Origin: Chrysoporthe austroafricana
Taxonomy: Eukaryota; Ascomycota; Sordariomycetes; Diaporthales; Cryphonectriaceae
Reading direction: 5' to 3'
NCBI GenBank assembly: GCA_001051155.2
Contig: JYIP02000005.1
Span: 2,728,001 to 2,792,000 of the forward strand
DNA: 64,000 nucleotides
Below the pieces are notes generated by a model. The model was not told where the DNA came from. It worked only from the letters and a program-made list of their open reading frames with translations, and ran no database searches. Positions 10,573 to 21,791 of the stretch are shown here, piece after piece; the first letter of the stretch is position 1, and every line of letters starts with the position of its first letter. The translations under genes and the position numbers were made by a program.

Positions 10573-13500
10573 ATGTCGGGCAACGCCCACCATTCCAAGA
10601 AGCTGAGCTCAGGCTCAGCCTCAAGTTTCGTCTCGCTCTCACCCGATCGCTCCCGCATACCCCGACCCGCTTCCACAACGAACGCCGCCCGACCCCCCCG
10701 CAAATCCTTGGAGCTTGAGGAGTGCATCAGAATGGCACAGGAAAAGTTCGGCGTGAATTATAACCCGGGCTCACCGAGTCCTGCACCACGAACTTCGGCC
10801 CATGTGACTGGGCCACCAGCGCACCGCCGCATGTCCCTTATGCCCTTCACGGATAAGCCAATCGACATGGGCCGTGTTGGTGTCAAGCACACGCGCCGAG
10901 AGGGTCCTCCCAATCTGAAGGAGAGCTTTGGCTCCTTGTCGCGCAACGACGAAGAATCGGACGAGGAGTTTGCGCGAAAGATGCAACAGTTTGAGGAAGA
11001 TGAGAGAAAGTTGAAAGCAATGAAGGACAAGAAGACATGGGTCAAGCGCAACGGCACACCCACCTCAGCCCGCCAGGCAACTGCCGCCAGCACCGAAGAT
11101 GGCAGTGTCGGCAACGGCAGCATTGGAAATAGCAGCCGCGAAGGGCCGCGACAGGATTGGGGCAAGCCCGACTCATATTCCAAGGTCCTGCAGAAATTTG
11201 CGAGCAACCCAGCTTCTGCTACAGCTTTCAATGAAAAGCTTGGTTTCGAATACGTCAAGGGCGAGCAGCGTTTGAAGAGAAAGGCTGATGAGCAGGGCTC
11301 CAGCATGCCGGCTGCACGAGCAGGAGCAATAACACCTCCTAACGGCGGCTACTCTTGGCAGGTCGACGACGACTTCACGGCCGGAGATGTCCAAGTCTCT
11401 ACCAGCCCTCCCGTGGGCTACGCACGCACAAACACAAAGATCGATGAGATCAGGGAGCTGGAGCGCTTGTACCCTGTGGAGAAAAAGCGGTTCGTCTCGC
11501 AGCGCACAAACACCCGCCTTGATGAACTTCACCGCTTAGAGTCGGGGGCGGAAGGCAAACTACCTATTACCAAAGTTGAGGCCTCGGTCGCGCTTCCAGC
11601 TCGCGATCCGCAGTCATCAAACTCGGACGGCGAGGCGGATCGAGCCCAACAGATCGCTGATCTTTCCAAAAGAGTCGCGACTATGACACGACTAGATGCG
11701 ATCGGAGAACGACCACCTTCCCCGTCCCCTGAAATTAAACCCATTTCCGATGTTGAGGCGCCGCATCGCTCCAGCCCGCGTGCAACTTCAGGACCAAAGG
11801 GCCGATCGCAACAGAGGATCAGCTTCGACAATCTGGAAGGGGAGAGAATCCCAAATACTCCCGTTACAGTCTTCCCTAATGCTTCTCGGAATGGCAACAG
11901 AGAACCGCAACGACAGTCTGTCGGTGACGACGAGGCTCCTCACGAGCCCGCGGGAAAAGAGCCTTCTCCGGTCAAGGAAGACTCCCAAGACTTACTCCGA
12001 AGATTGGCTAGGGCGTCCAGCAAGAGCCCCAGCCCCAGTCCCCCGCAGAGCAAAATAGACGTCGATCCTCAGCAAGAGCAGAAGGTGGAGGCGGTGCCTA
12101 TTTTGGGAGACAAAGTCACTTCAGGCATTAAGGATATCGGAGTGAATGGGGGCTCTACTGCACCTATATCTCTTGTAAACAAAACGAACTCGCCTCCAAA
12201 GCCCACAGTTGGCTTCACTGGCATCTCACGTTCATCCTCCACCAACTCGGTTGCGTCTAAATCGAGTGTTGAATCTTGGGATCCCACTCCTCGTATCCAG
12301 GCAGAAGCTAAGCTCTTCGCACCAGGGAACGATTCGGAACGAGGATCACTCCGTGCTCCATCACTTGTAACCGACTCTGATCTCGAGATGGAGGATAAGG
12401 ATACGGATGAGACACCCCGACCGAACAAAATCGATCCTCTCACCATGCCGACACCGGTGGTCACAGGTGCCTTCATCGACACACCCGTCCCTGTCAAAGC
12501 TGAGAAAGGTGGTCACTCGCCTACCAAATTCTTGTCGCCAGAGAAGGGCGTCCCCGAGATTCGAGACCTCAGCACCTCGCCTCGAGCGACTCAGTCTGAG
12601 GGACGTCGGCGACATGTACGTCAATCGTCGTCTAGAGACCCTAGGAGAACTAAGTCGGCCTCGCGTCGTCGTTCACCATTGAGAAACTCCGTCAAGCCGC
12701 CTACAGTTGAAGATGATCTCCGCGAGATCCTGAAAAGAAACGACATGGATGATTCGACATTGGACGATGTCGCAGACTTGGTCAAGCCCGCGTCGGATCC
12801 TGAGAAGCTTGTGGAGATGCTCAAGCCTAAGTCCGAGGATCCTATGGATGATCTGTCCGAGGATGAGCAGCTGAGGAGATTGAGTGGTATGAGCGAGGCG
12901 TTGAAGACGGGCTTAGCAGGCATACGCACAGCCAGGAAGGGTATCGAACGTCTTGAGGATCAGATCTCCCGCCCCGAGAATCAATCTCAATCAGCTGCAA
13001 ATGCGTATACAGCTCCCGCCCGAGACGCAACCCATGGTATACACTCACAGCAGACCGATAATTACACCTATATTCGGGTGCCAATTCCACGGCTCTATCG
13101 TTCTGAGCCCAGATTCAAACCTACCCTATTCGGATTCCTCGTCCTACTTTTGGGCCTTTGGCACATATACTGGTTTGTGGAGGACGCCTTCTACGATACA
13201 TGGGGCAAGCAGAAAGTCTGCTACAGAGGCTCGCCATGTCACTGGGATATGGATGATCCCGAGTACGGATACGTAATCCCTGTCAAGGTCGACGAGTGGA
13301 TCACTGGTGGCGCAATTCGACCGCACGCGGCTCGATGGCTAGAGGAAGCTCAGGACAGTTGGGCTGATTTTGAGGACTGGTTGACTGGCACAGATATCCG
13401 CGAAGTCAACCACCAAGCCATCAGAGATTCCGCAAAGAAACAGCAGTACTGGCGACGCATCGAGAAGAAAGGCCTGTTTCCTGAGTGGAACCCGGAACCT

Positions 13501-13680
13501 TGGATGTGGCCGCAGTTCGAGGCCTGGGAGCGTGAGACACAGGCGAGCGAGGCGGCTGAGGCTCGTGCTGCGCTGGGTTATGATGACCGAGATGAGCCTG
13601 CAAATGAGAGCGACAGCATGGACGAAGATCGACCTATCTCCGGGGACTCGACGGCCGATGCCTCACGCACCTGGTGGTAA
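10573..13680 (+). CDS. Large, mostly disordered protein with one C-terminal TM segment; function unknown
   Basis: Uninterrupted 1,035-codon frame of fungal character; I do not recognise a named family. Residues 1 to about 830 are low-complexity, Ser/Pro/charged and probably disordered. A near-repeat occurs twice: RTNTKIDEIRELERL (about residue 281) and RTNTRLDELHRLES (about 313). A serine-arginine-rich basic patch (RRHVRQSSSRDPRRTKSASR) lies near residue 680. One strong hydrophobic segment, LFGFLVLLLGLWHIYWFV, at about 853-870 is followed by roughly 165 residues rich in Trp and acidic side chains with three Cys, which look folded and well conserved. The layout suggests a single-pass membrane protein with a long cytosolic or nucleoplasmic N-terminus; that placement is inference. 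The start is the first ATG of the frame. Confidence 0.8.
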   Translation: MSGNAHHSKKLSSGSASSFVSLSPDRSRIPRPASTTNAARPPRKSLELEECIRMAQEKFGVNYNPGSPSPAPRTSAHVTGPPAHRRMSLMPFTDKPIDMGRVGVKHTRREGPPNLKESFGSLSRNDEESDEEFARKMQQFEEDERKLKAMKDKKTWVKRNGTPTSARQATAASTEDGSVGNGSIGNSSREGPRQDWGKPDSYSKVLQKFASNPASATAFNEKLGFEYVKGEQRLKRKADEQGSSMPAARAGAITPPNGGYSWQVDDDFTAGDVQVSTSPPVGYARTNTKIDEIRELERLYPVEKKRFVSQRTNTRLDELHRLESGAEGKLPITKVEASVALPARDPQSSNSDGEADRAQQIADLSKRVATMTRLDAIGERPPSPSPEIKPISDVEAPHRSSPRATSGPKGRSQQRISFDNLEGERIPNTPVTVFPNASRNGNREPQRQSVGDDEAPHEPAGKEPSPVKEDSQDLLRRLARASSKSPSPSPPQSKIDVDPQQEQKVEAVPILGDKVTSGIKDIGVNGGSTAPISLVNKTNSPPKPTVGFTGISRSSSTNSVASKSSVESWDPTPRIQAEAKLFAPGNDSERGSLRAPSLVTDSDLEMEDKDTDETPRPNKIDPLTMPTPVVTGAFIDTPVPVKAEKGGHSPTKFLSPEKGVPEIRDLSTSPRATQSEGRRRHVRQSSSRDPRRTKSASRRRSPLRNSVKPPTVEDDLREILKRNDMDDSTLDDVADLVKPASDPEKLVEMLKPKSEDPMDDLSEDEQLRRLSGMSEALKTGLAGIRTARKGIERLEDQISRPENQSQSAANAYTAPARDATHGIHSQQTDNYTYIRVPIPRLYRSEPRFKPTLFGFLVLLLGLWHIYWFVEDAFYDTWGKQKVCYRGSPCHWDMDDPEYGYVIPVKVDEWITGGAIRPHAARWLEEAQDSWADFEDWLTGTDIREVNHQAIRDSAKKQQYWRRIEKKGLFPEWNPEPWMWPQFEAWERETQASEAAEARAALGYDDRDEPANESDSMDEDRPISGDSTADASRTWW

Positions 13681-15233
13681 TACCGTTCCTTGCAAACGAC
13701 GTTATGCAGCTTCGATTGACGACTGATTACATCAAATGGAGCCGGATGGATGTCAACGAACGACTATGTAACACCTGGAGGTGTTTCACGCATTACAATG
13801 GTGTGAGCTCCCAGCCTCGGTTCGCCATTCAGCAATCCAGTCTGCGTGTGTGCTCTCATCCGAATCGGTTGAGCCGTGGGGTTTGACCTCGTGTGTACCC
13901 GGTTTGCTGATTTTCATCGCCACAACCGCCTCCATAAGACATATTCCCGATACAGCACAACTTCTTTCGACAATCTCCACCATCGTCTGAGCTCCCAGGT
14001 TTGATTTTGCGACTGAAGCTGCGTGCGTGCTTCGCTTTCATGTATCTGCCATTACCATTGCCGACAATCATCACGATCTCTAACACGATCAAAATTGCAA
14101 CAAACGGCGGAACAGCTTAACGGTATAGAGCTCCCAGACCTAGATCATCTCTTGAGCCACAGTCTGCGTGTGTACTGCCGGTCGAATTGGTCGAACCGCA
14201 ATGTTCAATTTTCGGGTGCACCTGACTGGAATATCTGGCATTATCATTACCGACTGCCACGATGATTCATGCCCGATCACGCATACGATGTTCATTTTTC
14301 ACAGCCTGTCTTGGGATCCGCTAATGAAGCCCATCAAAACTGCACATCACCTTCAACCGCTCACGTCACGAATAAAAACCGTGACTGAGATTGACGAGTA
14401 TAACGACTGAAAGTGAGAGGTCAACCAACAATATGGCTTCCTGAATTGCTTGTACATGAAATTGTATTACTACCCACAAAATGAATGCTGTCGAGGATCG
14501 TTCGGTTCCGCCTCTAGGCACTTGCGTCGCGATGAACCTCATGAGGCTAGCCTTGACGCATGGCGTTTCCGGCTTACTACAAAGGGTGGCAAGATTTGAT
14601 TCGAAGAACGCATGGAGTTGGAGGCAGGCTTTTTCTGTTCTTTCGCGCCTAGGATGAAGTGCGCACGGAGTTGAATGAAGGATTCTGTTCAATCGCATCA
14701 CGGATTAAGGCGAATAGTGAGGTAGGCCGGGCCTTGTTTTATCTCACTTCTGGAGAAGTGTGTAAGGTGTTTGGGGACGTTCTATTTTACCTCGCTATGA
14801 TTTAAGCGAGGACCCTGGGTGGAGAAGCTTTGTTTAATGCACCGAGAATAAGTGCAAATCGTGGATGATTACGATGACAGCACGCCTCACGGAGAGCTTC
14901 GGGATGAAAACACAGGAAAGGGAAAGATAGGGAGGGTCCTTTCGGCACATACCCTTTGTGTCGCGGCAGGTGTCAATACTCGTCGAGAAGGAATATACTT
15001 GAACACGAATGCATGCCGAATTGTGTTCGTGCTCTATGATGCTAAGGACTGTCTACGCCTTCTTCGCCTATGCAAGGCTGGTACCCCCAAATTCCTTGCT
15101 TTGATGCTCGTTCACATTCCCGTTGTGCCAACGCTGAAATACAATCGCAAGTACCTCAGACAATGAAGGACACCATTGCCAAACGCCTTGTGAAAATGCT
15201 TGCTGATGACCGTAGAGACCCCGAAATTAATGC
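13681..15233. other. Convergent intergenic region with degenerate repeats
   Basis: Lies between the 3' ends of the one-TM gene (+) and the nucleotidyltransferase-like gene (-). No coding region is supported. The left part (13.8-14.27 kb) carries the degenerate repeated blocks annotated separately; the remainder shows nothing recognisable. Confidence 0.55.
13805..14270. repeat. Three degenerate repeat blocks sharing GAGCTCCCAG
   Basis: The 10-mer GAGCTCCCAG occurs at 13805, 13989 and 14128, each followed about 25-40 nt later by a related TGCGTGYGTRC string (about 13843, 14020 and 14165). Copies one and three continue to match: CGAATCGGTTGAGCCG against CGAATTGGTCGAACCG. The later segments of copies two and three also match: CCATTACCATTGCCGAC against CATTATCATTACCGAC. 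Spacing is irregular (184 and 139 nt) and copies have diverged largely by transitions. Origin unknown; could be a decayed tandem duplication or mobile-element remnant. Confidence 0.6.
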
Positions 15234-17075
15234 TCAAGCAGCAGCAGCGCCACCCGAGACACCAGCAGAAAAGCTACCCACGACCTCAGCAACGGCACCT
15301 TCGCCTTTCTCCATGCCAGTCAGTAGTGCATCAGTAGCAGCTGCCTCCTCTTTGCCCTGCTCGGCCCTCTTGCTCTTTCGGTCTTTCTTGATCCGATATG
15401 CCTCCGCAGCACGAACACAATTTTCGCGCCAAGCCACACGGCCGACCGTCTCCCAGTTTCCCTTGATCCAATCCTTCACAAGATCTACCACAAGCACGCC
15501 GTGCTCATCGCGCAGCTTGGTGTTTGCGACACCGTGCTCCTGGAAGCTAGCGTCGTCGTCGACCACGATCTTGACAAGCGCACTCCTCAACACGCCCCGC
15601 CATGTCCGCTCCACATCCTCGACCGTACCGCTGGAGCCCTCCTGAGGCGGAGGCAGGACGTGCGAGATGTCTTTGGGAATGGCCATGTCCCCCTTGATGA
15701 GTCTGTTCTTGACGAAGATGCGCGCCCTCTCCCTGTTCCATGCGACCAGCTGGGCCACGTACCGCTCTTCGGAGCCGAGAAACGTCGCGAAGGCGAGGCG
15801 GCGGGCGCCCTCCCGCGCGACGGCCTGGGTGCAAGTCTCGGGGTCGCGCGCGACAAAGCGCCCCGGGGCGAGGCAGTGCGGGACGAACTCCTCAACCCAA
15901 CGGGCGAAGATAGGGCGCTGGCGCATGCGGGCGCGGTCGTTGGATTTGAGCCTGCTCTGGGTTGTGGATCCCTTCTCCTTGCTCCGGTCGCCATCCGAAC
16001 CCTCACAATCGGCCCCATCACTATGGAGCTCCGGCCACAGGATGAACCAACGGCATCCTGCGGCGTACTCGAACATCGCGTCGACAGAAGGGAAGGGCGA
16101 CTCCCACTCGCCGTCCTTATACTCTAGCCCCAAGAAGTCTAGGACCTCGGCGGGGACATTGGTTAGGAAGACACGGGCCTTCTTCTTGTCTACGTTCTCG
16201 ATCTCAGTGATGCGAATGTAGAGGGCCTCCTCGTCGACGGTGAAGCCAAAGGGTCGGATCATGGCGCCCAGGATGTTCCAGAGGTCACCGTGGTTGTGCT
16301 TGCTGGTGGATACTTAGTATAGAGGAGGAGATGTTGAGATAATTGAAATGGCATATAACGAGTCAGGCTATGTGATAAAGGCTAAGATGATAGAATAGTG
16401 GGTGAGATGTGGAATGAGACATGAGATAGGAGCGAAGTGGTGTGAATAGGAATGGGGGCAAGATTCTACTCACAAACAACGCCACTTCAGCTCCTGGACC
16501 GTGACACACAGACGCACATCAACCTGAATGTATCGAGGCCTCGACTTGTGCTTCTCCACCTCAGCGGACCCCGAATCGATCTTCGCTACAGCCGCAGCCG
16601 AGCCACTATTACCGTCTTCCTCATGCTTGGCCTCATCAGGAATCGTAGCCTCGTCTCCACCCTCAGCCTCGTCAACAGGAGCCGTGTCACTAGCGGGCCC
16701 CTCTCGTGCCACCTGTCGCGCCATCAAAAGCTCACTCAGGTTCTCAGGCCAAGGAATCGCGATGTTCTTGGCCATCACCAACTTCCCCTCCTGGTAGCCT
16801 CGAACAGCCTTCAGTGCGTACTCCACCTTAGCCCAGATAGCCGTCTTCAGCGGATCGCCCATCTCCTCGTCGCTAAAGGAGGAACCCTCAAGGCACACGA
16901 GGATGTCGATATCGCCGTAGCTGGACTTCTCAGGGGCCTCAACGGGGGACTTGATGAGCGGGAAAAGAGGCTGGAGGGCAACGTAACAGGCGGCTTGGGC
17001 TTTCTCATAGATCTCAGGTATCATTCTAGGAGTGAAGAGGGCATTAGAGCCCAAGGAGAAGACTTTGCCGCCCAT
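15234..17075 (-). CDS. Fungal nucleotidyltransferase-fold protein, uncharacterised
   Basis: Two exons: 17075-16474 and 16302-15234, with a 171-nt intron (GTGAGT...CCACCAG). Splicing gives KWRCFKHNHGDLWNILGAMIRP across the junction, a natural continuation, and a protein of 556 residues. Start taken at 17075 (MGGKVFSLGSN) rather than the in-frame ATG at 17222, because the family usually opens with MGGK-like sequence. An hDhD pair (YGDIDILV, Asp55 and Asp57) and a later strand-borne Asp (YIQVDVRL, Asp186) look like the three metal-binding acids of the nucleotidyltransferase superfamily. The C-terminal part is helical and basic with an Ala/Gly tail. Substrate and role are unknown. The fold call rests on motif reading only. 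Confidence 0.75.
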
Positions 17076-18996
17076 GGTGACAGCGATATAGCGATGGGGT
17101 CTCCTCTTGGTGCTCGTTTCGCTTTGGTAGAAGCCTTGCTGAGAGTCTAAGAGGTGGGGTAGAAAATCGTTGTTGTTGAGGAGTGAGCAAATGGAAACTC
17201 GATAAGAGAGGAGAAAGAACAACCCAGGTTGTGTTTGAGTGTTAGAAACCTGAGCAACGATAACTGAGAGTTGTGGTTTTATTCTTCAATATGGTGACTG
17301 TATTCCGGAACCTACCGCGTCGTCGGGATTCCACAATTTTCAATGTGGTCGAACTCAAGCCCTGGGCTTATTTAAGGCACAAAACTCCACAGATCCTGCT
17401 GAGTTGCTGTACTGAAAGGACATTTGTTGTTCCAGACCTGCCATCACAGCTGCAGTCATCAGTATGGCAGGATTTTGTTCCAAAGCCACTGGTCTGATGG
17501 TGAGACAACCTGTGTTGGTGGCGAATGAAGAGAATCGAGTGCTGGAATCTTGCACTGGAATGGAAAAAGTGGTGGGCTCTATGAAAGGCCGCGTTTCCTC
17601 GCTATGAATTTCAAAAGAGCCGTAGAAGGCAGCAAGATGCGAGTACGGGGTGACTCACTAATTTGATAGCGTCAAGCAGTCAGAAAGCCAAAACGCAGCT
17701 TCTCCTCAAAAAGTTCAGAGATTTCAGGAACAAGAGGCAGCTAAGGATGGATGGAAGGCGTAGATCATCGCAATTGCTCACTTACATCAATGCTGCGTGG
17801 TTGCTCTGATGGTATGTCCAGAAACTCTATAGGCCATACCAGGGCTAGACAGCTGTGAGAGGTGACGTGCTGGGAGTGAATCGAATACTTAGCCGCAGCG
17901 ACTCATGGATTATAGATCAAGGCTAGTCCCATAGTGATTTAAGGAATTCGGTGGTAGGCTCGTAATCTCTCTGATGCTTCTCACTCTAAGGGTGTGTAGG
18001 GAAGAAGGCATTTCATCTCGAACGAGATCGTGGAGCTAAGCTGCGGTCGTGGAAGTTGGACGGCGCTTATATAATACAAGTCTAAAATTAGTAAGGGTTA
18101 TTGGCGGTGGAAAGTCCCTATGTTTCGCTCCGACTTTTGATAAGATAGACTTTGAATCTTGAAAGCTCGCTTAGAGAGGGTACAGAGCTTTGAGCTGTAA
18201 GAGGTAGATATTTTTATTTGTTGGGGGGGGGGGGTTGTTTCCACGGCTGAACCTGTGAAAGTCTCGTGGGAAACGGAATTCATTTCACAAAGTGTAAGCC
18301 AGGCAGCGAAAGGCTACTGAAGTATTTATTTTGCGGTTCGTATTTTCAAATTATTATGCATCTGTTTCCAGAATCTGCTGACAACTCTCTTAGTTAGGTA
18401 CGTGACGATGACTCTGCAACGAAAAAATCTATGTACTGCTCTTTTTGAGCTTGACTTTGCTCGTTGCATCCAAGCCCGAGTAATCACTCAACTAGCCTAG
18501 AACTTCGAAATGTCGATATCTCAAACTTCCAAGTATACGGAAGACTAGGATCATAAAATTGGATGAAAGCTCTGAGCAGCCTGATAGGTATTGGAAAGTT
18601 GAACCGCTAATTCTAGGGTGATCCTCACAGCGCAAAGTGTTATGAAGCACATGATTCGACCAATATGAAAACATCGAGGCTTGATGACTGGTATTATCAA
18701 GGGTTTGCTCCCCGAAGCAATGCTTTGTGGTCCCACTGTAGATACCTGATATGTACAGTGATCTCGGACGGCGTGTGCCCTTGTGCCCAAGCGCAGCCTC
18801 CCATCCGATCCGGGTCACTATCTGACGATCGCGAATAAGTACCGGCTTGGGGTATCTTTAGTCCGGATCCGTCGATCTGGAACGTTGAGGGGCTTGGTGT
18901 GGGTTCTAACGCCTGCAGCCCTGCCCTCCCATGAGTCCGAGATCCCATCCGTCTGGCCAGAGGTCGTTCTGGCCTGCATCTGGTTCCTCCGCAGCC
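17076..18996. other. Intergenic, no gene seen; contains a 12-G run
   Basis: About 1.9 kb upstream of the nucleotidyltransferase-like gene and downstream of GRX4. ORFs are below about 110 codons and unconvincing. A homopolymer of 12 G occurs at 18223-18234. Otherwise nothing recognisable. Confidence 0.5.
18223..18234. repeat. Poly-G run (12)
   Basis: Twelve consecutive G residues in an otherwise AT-leaning intergenic region. The length may be unreliable in sequencing. Confidence 0.9.
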
Positions 18997-19811
18997 TCAG
19001 TTGCTCACACTGTAGGGCTTCAGATACTCGGGGTTGTTCTCAATCTCCTCCTTGACCTGTCAGAAGTGTCAGCCTTGTTCCTACTAAATTGGGTCTGGTG
19101 TCAACTCACGATATCAAGACCGCCCACCAGCTCTCCATCAATCCACAATTGTGGATAGGTAGGCCAATCAGCAAACTCCTTCAGGCCCTGCCGCACCTCG
19201 TCATCTGCCAAGATGTTGAAGAAGCCGTATTTGACAGAGTTCTCCCTGAGCATCGCAACCATCTGCCTGGAGAACCCACACTGCGGTGCGCTGGGCGTGC
19301 CCTTCATGAACAACATGACAGGAGCCGCCTTGACCAGTTCACTCAGGCGCTTGTTCAAGTCCTCTTTCGGTAGCTCTTCATCCAGGACATTGCCGTCTCC
19401 TTCCCTTGCCGATATGCCTGAAGCGTCCCCCTTTGTGTCGCCATTCGGTGGTGCCGCGCCCGCCGCGCCGGGCTTGCCAGCCCAGCTCTCGATCGCATTC
19501 CTGACCTTGACCGCGCTGCTGCCGCTAACTGTCTCGAGGACCTTGCCCTCTCTCGATATGACCAGGAAGGGCACCGCTGTGACGTCGTACTTCTCGCTAA
19601 TATCGGACAGCTCCTCTGCGTTTAGAGACACCCAGGTGGTGCGGTCGTCGGACGGGTATTCAGCGGCAAGGGTCTTAAGGACGGTAGCCATCTGGGCGCA
19701 GGGGGCAGCCCAGGGTGCATGGAAGGAGACGATGAGGATAGCTGTCGGGGGGAGGGACGCCTGGAGGGCATCCCACTCGGCGTAGGAGGTGATCTCCTTG
19801 ATGGTTGCCAT
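18997..19811 (-). CDS. GRX4: Monothiol glutaredoxin Grx3/Grx4 type
   Basis: Cytosolic/nuclear CGFS glutaredoxin that binds a [2Fe-2S] cluster, takes part in cellular iron handling and, in ascomycetes, relays iron status to iron regulators such as HapX-type factors. Two exons: 19811-19110 and 19056-18997, with a 53-nt intron (GTGAGT...GACAG) in phase 0; 253 residues. Residues 1 to about 110 form a thioredoxin-like domain with the degenerate WAAPC site (34-38). After an Ala/Gly/Asp linker comes the glutaredoxin domain with the CGFS site at 178-181, a TYPQLWIDGELVGG segment and, from the short second exon, the usual VKEEIENNPEYLKP end. Length and domain order match fungal Grx4. Ordinary single-copy gene. 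Confidence 0.95.
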
Positions 19812-21411
19812 GTCGACGGCTGAGGGGGTTCTGACGGTTCAGGAAGGGATGCAGCTGCTCGACAAGGAGGTGTTGGCGAGGTTGTCAGTGAAATACTCGA
19901 CAGGTGTGTGTTGTATTGTTGTATGGCTGTCGCCGTGACTTGTAGTACTCTTTTTGTGATCAGTCAACAACCTCCGCAGCCTGCCTGTGAAGTTTCGGGC
20001 GAGCTCCGATTCAGGTCCAGAGTGGCGGCGCTTGCTGGAGAAAAGCACCCCGCCATCAAACCCCTGCGCGGCGGGTGAGACCTTGTGCTGTTGCTAAGTC
20101 GATTTGCTGATTGGTGGTGGCCCTTGCGTCATCATTCATTCCTAGTACAATGCATGCACGGACCACCTGCTCTCTCCAGCACTTCGGGGTGGAAGCAATG
20201 GAGAATCGGAACAACACCTTCTTGCCTAGATCACGAATTCCTTTCTACTCTAGCCCTATGCCTCCAGCCGGCCGGGATGGCAGGCAACCTCAGCAGCGAA
20301 ATCTCCGAACAGCTCTGTGCGCAGCCCAGGGGCCGATTTGCGGCATGGGAACCCTTGAGTCGATGCGAAGCTCGCGTTGTGGTGGGCTGTGCCTACTCGC
20401 CCCATGATGCCAAGCCCTCCGCCAATAAAAATGTGATCGCGAGTTGTTCCTGGCCTGACAGGCCAATCCTTTCGGAAGCGCGCGATCGCATAGCGAGTGC
20501 TTAGCAAGGTCCGGAAATGCAATGTGACCGCCACAGACATGGATCATTGAGCACTGCCGCAACCGATCACCTGGAATCTGCCCCACGCCCCTCGAGCGGA
20601 GCCTTCTTCTTCATCGGTACCTTTTGGCCCTGCGCGAAGCTAACTTTTGACTCTGTAGAGGGTTTGCCTCAGGTGGGCGTCGAGGTGCTGAATAACTCCT
20701 GGGCTAGGCTTGCATAGTCCTAAGGTCGAAACCTTCGAGACGGCCTGGCCGGGACGACTGCAGATATGGACCGGGACAAGGACGAGGAGAGTCTCGAGAT
20801 TCTTGAACGGGTTCTCTTCAGACGGTCGCACGTATCGATACCTATCTAACATGCTGGCCATACAGAGGCAACCCCTTGGCAGCACAAGCACACGGGCTAG
20901 CCGCCTCCCAAGCCCTGTTTACGACCGGGCGGCTATCAGAAATCTTCCAACTCGCTTGATGGTGACGACTACTCGAATGGCGGTGCAAAGCCACCAAAAC
21001 GCTAGTACTGAGTAAACCTGCAAGGCGGCGACCTAGATATACCACCTAGAGAAAGCGGAAGCCCGAGGACAGACCGGAAAAACCCCCTAGCCACCACCCT
21101 TGGGTTGCGTCTCGAACAGCACTGCCCATGTGGCCCCGGTCCCCGCTTCTTTTTGGGCGATGGGGACTCGTCATTTGACTCTTCTTGGCCCCGGACACCG
21201 GGATCCATAGCAGGCCAAGCAGCCAGGGCGCATGCATAAAACCCATTTTCGCCTCGTCTCTAGTGTCCTGACTTCAGTTTGGTCTTTCCATACTACTTCA
21301 TTCAGCCTTGTCCAGCGCCAAGTTGACTAAACCACCATTATATAATCATCTGTACACATATATACTTGTTGTTCTATCGAAGCGACCTTCCGAGTAGTAC
21401 TTGGCGATACT
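19812..21411. other. Divergent promoter region GRX4 / CYSTM-like gene, no gene seen
   Basis: About 1.6 kb between divergently transcribed genes. ORFs are short and overlapping with no family features. It presumably holds both promoters; no specific element could be supported. Confidence 0.5.
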
Positions 21412-21791
21412 ATGTCTGCCCGGGATTACTACGAACAGGGCCCACCTCACAGCGGCTACCAACAGGGAGGCTACCAGCAAGGAGGTTATCAGCAGGGAGG
21501 CTACCAGCAAGGAGGCTACCCACATGGTCCTCAGTATCCTCAACAGGTCAGCCCTTGATCTGTGTTTCCTCTTGTGACTGCGTAGGACTAACAAGTGCTT
21601 CACAGGCTTATGGCCCTCCACAAGGCGGTCCACAAGGCGGATACTACCAGCAACCTCCACCGATGCAATACCAACAACAACCTCCGCCTAAGAGATCAGA
21701 CGATAAGGGATGCTGCGGGAATATGTGTGCCTGTTGCTTAGCCTTGTGTGTCCTAGAGGAAGTGTGCTGTTGCATGGATATTTGCTGTTGA
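21412..21791 (+). CDS. Small Gly/Gln-rich, Cys-rich CYSTM-like membrane protein
   Basis: Two exons, 21412-21546 and 21606-21791, joined by a 59-nt intron with a GTCAGC donor, a GACTAAC branch-like motif and a CACAG acceptor; 106 residues. The N-terminal half carries four perfect YQQGG repeats, followed by Pro/Gln-rich sequence (QPPPMQYQQQPPPK). The C-terminal about 30 residues are a cysteine-dense hydrophobic stretch (CCGNMCACC...CCCMDICC). This matches the CYSTM architecture of small stress-linked, membrane-associated proteins in plants and fungi. A link to stress tolerance is known for the family and only inferred here. The small size and the intron make it easy to miss. Confidence 0.8.

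Noticed and set aside
9963..10727. 254-codon minus-strand ORF
   Set aside because: It lies antisense to the start of the well-supported gene at 10573 and shows no family resemblance.
13805..14270. CRISPR-like array
   Set aside because: Only three diverged copies with irregular spacing in a eukaryotic genome; not a CRISPR array.
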